Notes under the pieces: generated by a model
Told to the model about the DNA's origin: nothing
The model's input: the letters and a program-made list of their open reading frames with translations, nothing else
The model's database searches: none
Shown here: piece after piece, positions 62,878-64,000 of the stretch
Numbering within the stretch: position 1 is the first letter of the stretch
How the letters are laid out: every line of letters starts with the position of its first letter
Translations under genes and position numbers: made by a program
From: Cedecea neteri
GTDB taxonomy: Bacteria; Pseudomonadota; Gammaproteobacteria; Enterobacterales; Enterobacteriaceae
Assembly (NCBI RefSeq): GCF_000757825.1
Contig: NZ_CP009451.1
Coordinates: 2,542,001 to 2,606,000, forward strand
Length of the DNA: 64,000 nucleotides
Reading direction: 5' to 3'

Positions 62878-63315
62878 TTATACCTGCAGCCAGAACGTCA
62901 CCGGCCCATCATTAATTAGTGAAACCTGCATATCGGCGGCAAATCGCCCGGTGGGGGCTTCTATCCCCTGCTGCTTGCAGCGCCCGACAAAGTACTCATA
63001 AAGAGCTTCAGCCTGCTGTGGCGCCGCGCCACCGGAGAAGCTCGGCCGCATGCCGCGTTCAGTGTCCGCAGCCAGCGTGAACTGAGAAACCACCAGCAGG
63101 CTGCCGCCCGCCTGCTGAACGTTGAGGTTCATCTTGCCCTGCTCGTCGCTGAAGATTCGATACCCCAGAACGCGCTCGCACAGGCGATTGGCTTTTTGTT
63201 CGTTATCTTCTTTTTCGACACCCAACAACACCAAAAGTCCGGGGCCAATTTCACCCGTCACCTCACCCTCCACGGTGACGCTGGCACGGGTTACGCGCTG
63301 AATTAATGCAATCAT
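62878..63315 (-). CDS. dtd: D-aminoacyl-tRNA deacylase Dtd
   Basis: Removes D-amino acids (and glycine mischarged on tRNA-Ala) from tRNA. 145 residues as E. coli; active-site SQFTLAADT and [10 protein letters not shown], and the C-terminal Gly-cisPro motif [11 protein letters not shown]. The ATG of [11 protein letters not shown] overlaps the yihY stop by four bases; a longer frame upstream lies inside yihY and is ignored. Confidence 0.96.
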   Translation of the reverse strand: MIALIQRVTRASVTVEGEVTGEIGPGLLVLLGVEKEDNEQKANRLCERVLGYRIFSDEQGKMNLNVQQAGGSLLVVSQFTLAADTERGMRPSFSGGAAPQQAEALYEYFVGRCKQQGIEAPTGRFAADMQVSLINDGPVTFWLQV

Positions 63316-64000
63316 GGTTCTTCCAGTTCTTCCTGCTCTGCAGCTTGTCGTAATTTTCGGTAGTCGCCCAGCGAGGCGGTGATTTCCGCCCCCAGCAACA
63401 CAATACACCAGGTCCAATAGACCCAGACAAATAATATGGGGATAACCGCCAGCACGCCGTAAATCAGCTGGTAAGAGGGGAACATGGTGATGTAGAGGGC
63501 AAACCCCTTCTTGCCCAGCTCAAACAGCAACGCGGCCACCAGAGAGCCTATCATGGCGTCCCTGGCCCGCACGCTGGTCGTCGGCACCAGGCTGTAGAGC
63601 AGCCAAAACGAAAGCCAGGAGAGCAGCAGAGGGAAAATGCGCAGCACTTCATCCAGCATGCTGTTCAGTTCGGAAGCCCAGCGCAAAGACAGGAGATAAG
63701 AGCTGATCGCCAGGCTTGCCCCGGCCAAAAGTGGCCCGAGCGTGAGGATCATCCAATAAATGGCAAAGGAATACACTTTTGGCCGTACGCGTTTGCTGCG
63801 CCAGATGGTATTTAGCGCGCTGTCTACCGCATACATCAGCAGCAGCGAGGTCACAATCAGCCCGACAGCCCCCACCGCCGTCATTTTATTGGAGTTGGCG
63901 ACAAACTGTTCGATGTAGCGCTGAATCACGTCCCCGGTGGCCGGCATAAAATTGGCAAAGACAAAATGGCGCAGCTGAACGCTGATATCGGCAAACATCG
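63312..64000 (-). CDS. yihY: YihY/UPF0761 membrane protein (5' end outside window)
   Basis: Inner-membrane protein of unknown function, once confused with RNase BN. 229 codons are present of about 290; the first 60 or so lie beyond base 64000, and the ATG at 63998 is internal. Several hydrophobic segments, with [19 protein letters not shown] and [20 protein letters not shown] matching the virulence-factor-BrkB family. Ends in a Glu-rich tail (EQEELEEP). Translationally coupled to dtd. Confidence 0.94.
   Translation of the reverse strand, partial: MFADISVQLRHFVFANFMPATGDVIQRYIEQFVANSNKMTAVGAVGLIVTSLLLMYAVDSALNTIWRSKRVRPKVYSFAIYWMILTLGPLLAGASLAISSYLLSLRWASELNSMLDEVLRIFPLLLSWLSFWLLYSLVPTTSVRARDAMIGSLVAALLFELGKKGFALYITMFPSYQLIYGVLAVIPILFVWVYWTWCIVLLGAEITASLGDYRKLRQAAEQEELEEP

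Overview
The window is a chromosomal segment of an enteric bacterium (order Enterobacterales, very probably family Enterobacteriaceae). Almost every protein matches, in length and in key residues, its counterpart in the Escherichia/Salmonella/Enterobacter group, but gene order and the lipopolysaccharide (LPS) core genes differ from E. coli K-12. The genus cannot be fixed by reading alone; a Cedecea- or Enterobacter-like organism is plausible. I saw no rRNA, tRNA, CRISPR array, insertion sequence, integrase or prophage gene.

Layout. (1) 1-17247, in the order of the E. coli 88-minute region: 3' part of hslU, menA, rraA, zapB, glpF-glpK, glpX, fpr, a DUF805 gene, yiiQ, tpiA, a DASS-type anion transporter where E. 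coli has cdh, sbp, pfkA, fieF, cpxP and cpxR-cpxA. (2) 17330-61885, in the order of the E. coli 81-82-minute region: trmL, cysE, gpsA, secB, grxC, yibN, gpmI, envC, yibQ, tdh-kbl, hldD-waaF-waaC-waaL and the LPS core cluster, waaA-coaD, mutM, rpmB-rpmG, radC, coaBC, dut, slmA, pyrE, rph, yicC, an unrecognised small gene, yicG, ligB, gmk, rpoZ, spoT, trmH, recG, gltS, xanP and yicH. (3) 61900-64000 returns to the 88-minute region: fabY(yiiD)-dtd-yihY on the minus strand, yihY cut by the window end. The joins cpxA|trmL and yicH|fabY do not exist in E. coli; two nested inversions spanning oriC would explain both.

How the genes work together. glpF and glpK bring in and phosphorylate glycerol, and glpX, tpiA, pfkA and gpmI serve glycolysis and gluconeogenesis. 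The cpx genes monitor the envelope, and cpxP-cpxR carries a textbook CpxR box. The LPS block makes the heptose precursor (hldD), adds Kdo (waaA) and heptoses (waaC, waaF, waaQ), phosphorylates heptose I (waaP), builds an outer core (waaG, three GT8 enzymes, one GT2 enzyme) and ligates O-antigen (waaL). From about the middle of waaC to the start of waaG the DNA is visibly richer in A+T than its surroundings. gmk-rpoZ-spoT-trmH-recG and pyrE-rph form the nucleotide and stringent-response block.

Most of the window is ordinary core genome. The parts that deserve a second look are the LPS core cluster (waaQ moved out of the waaG-waaP operon, no visible RfaH/ops element), a strongly structured leader upstream of rpmB-rpmG, the unrecognised gene at 48255-48644, the exact 17-bp tandem duplication in the rph-pyrE attenuator region, the transporter replacing cdh, and the two rearrangement joints. 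I did not find a clear new defence or biosynthetic system.
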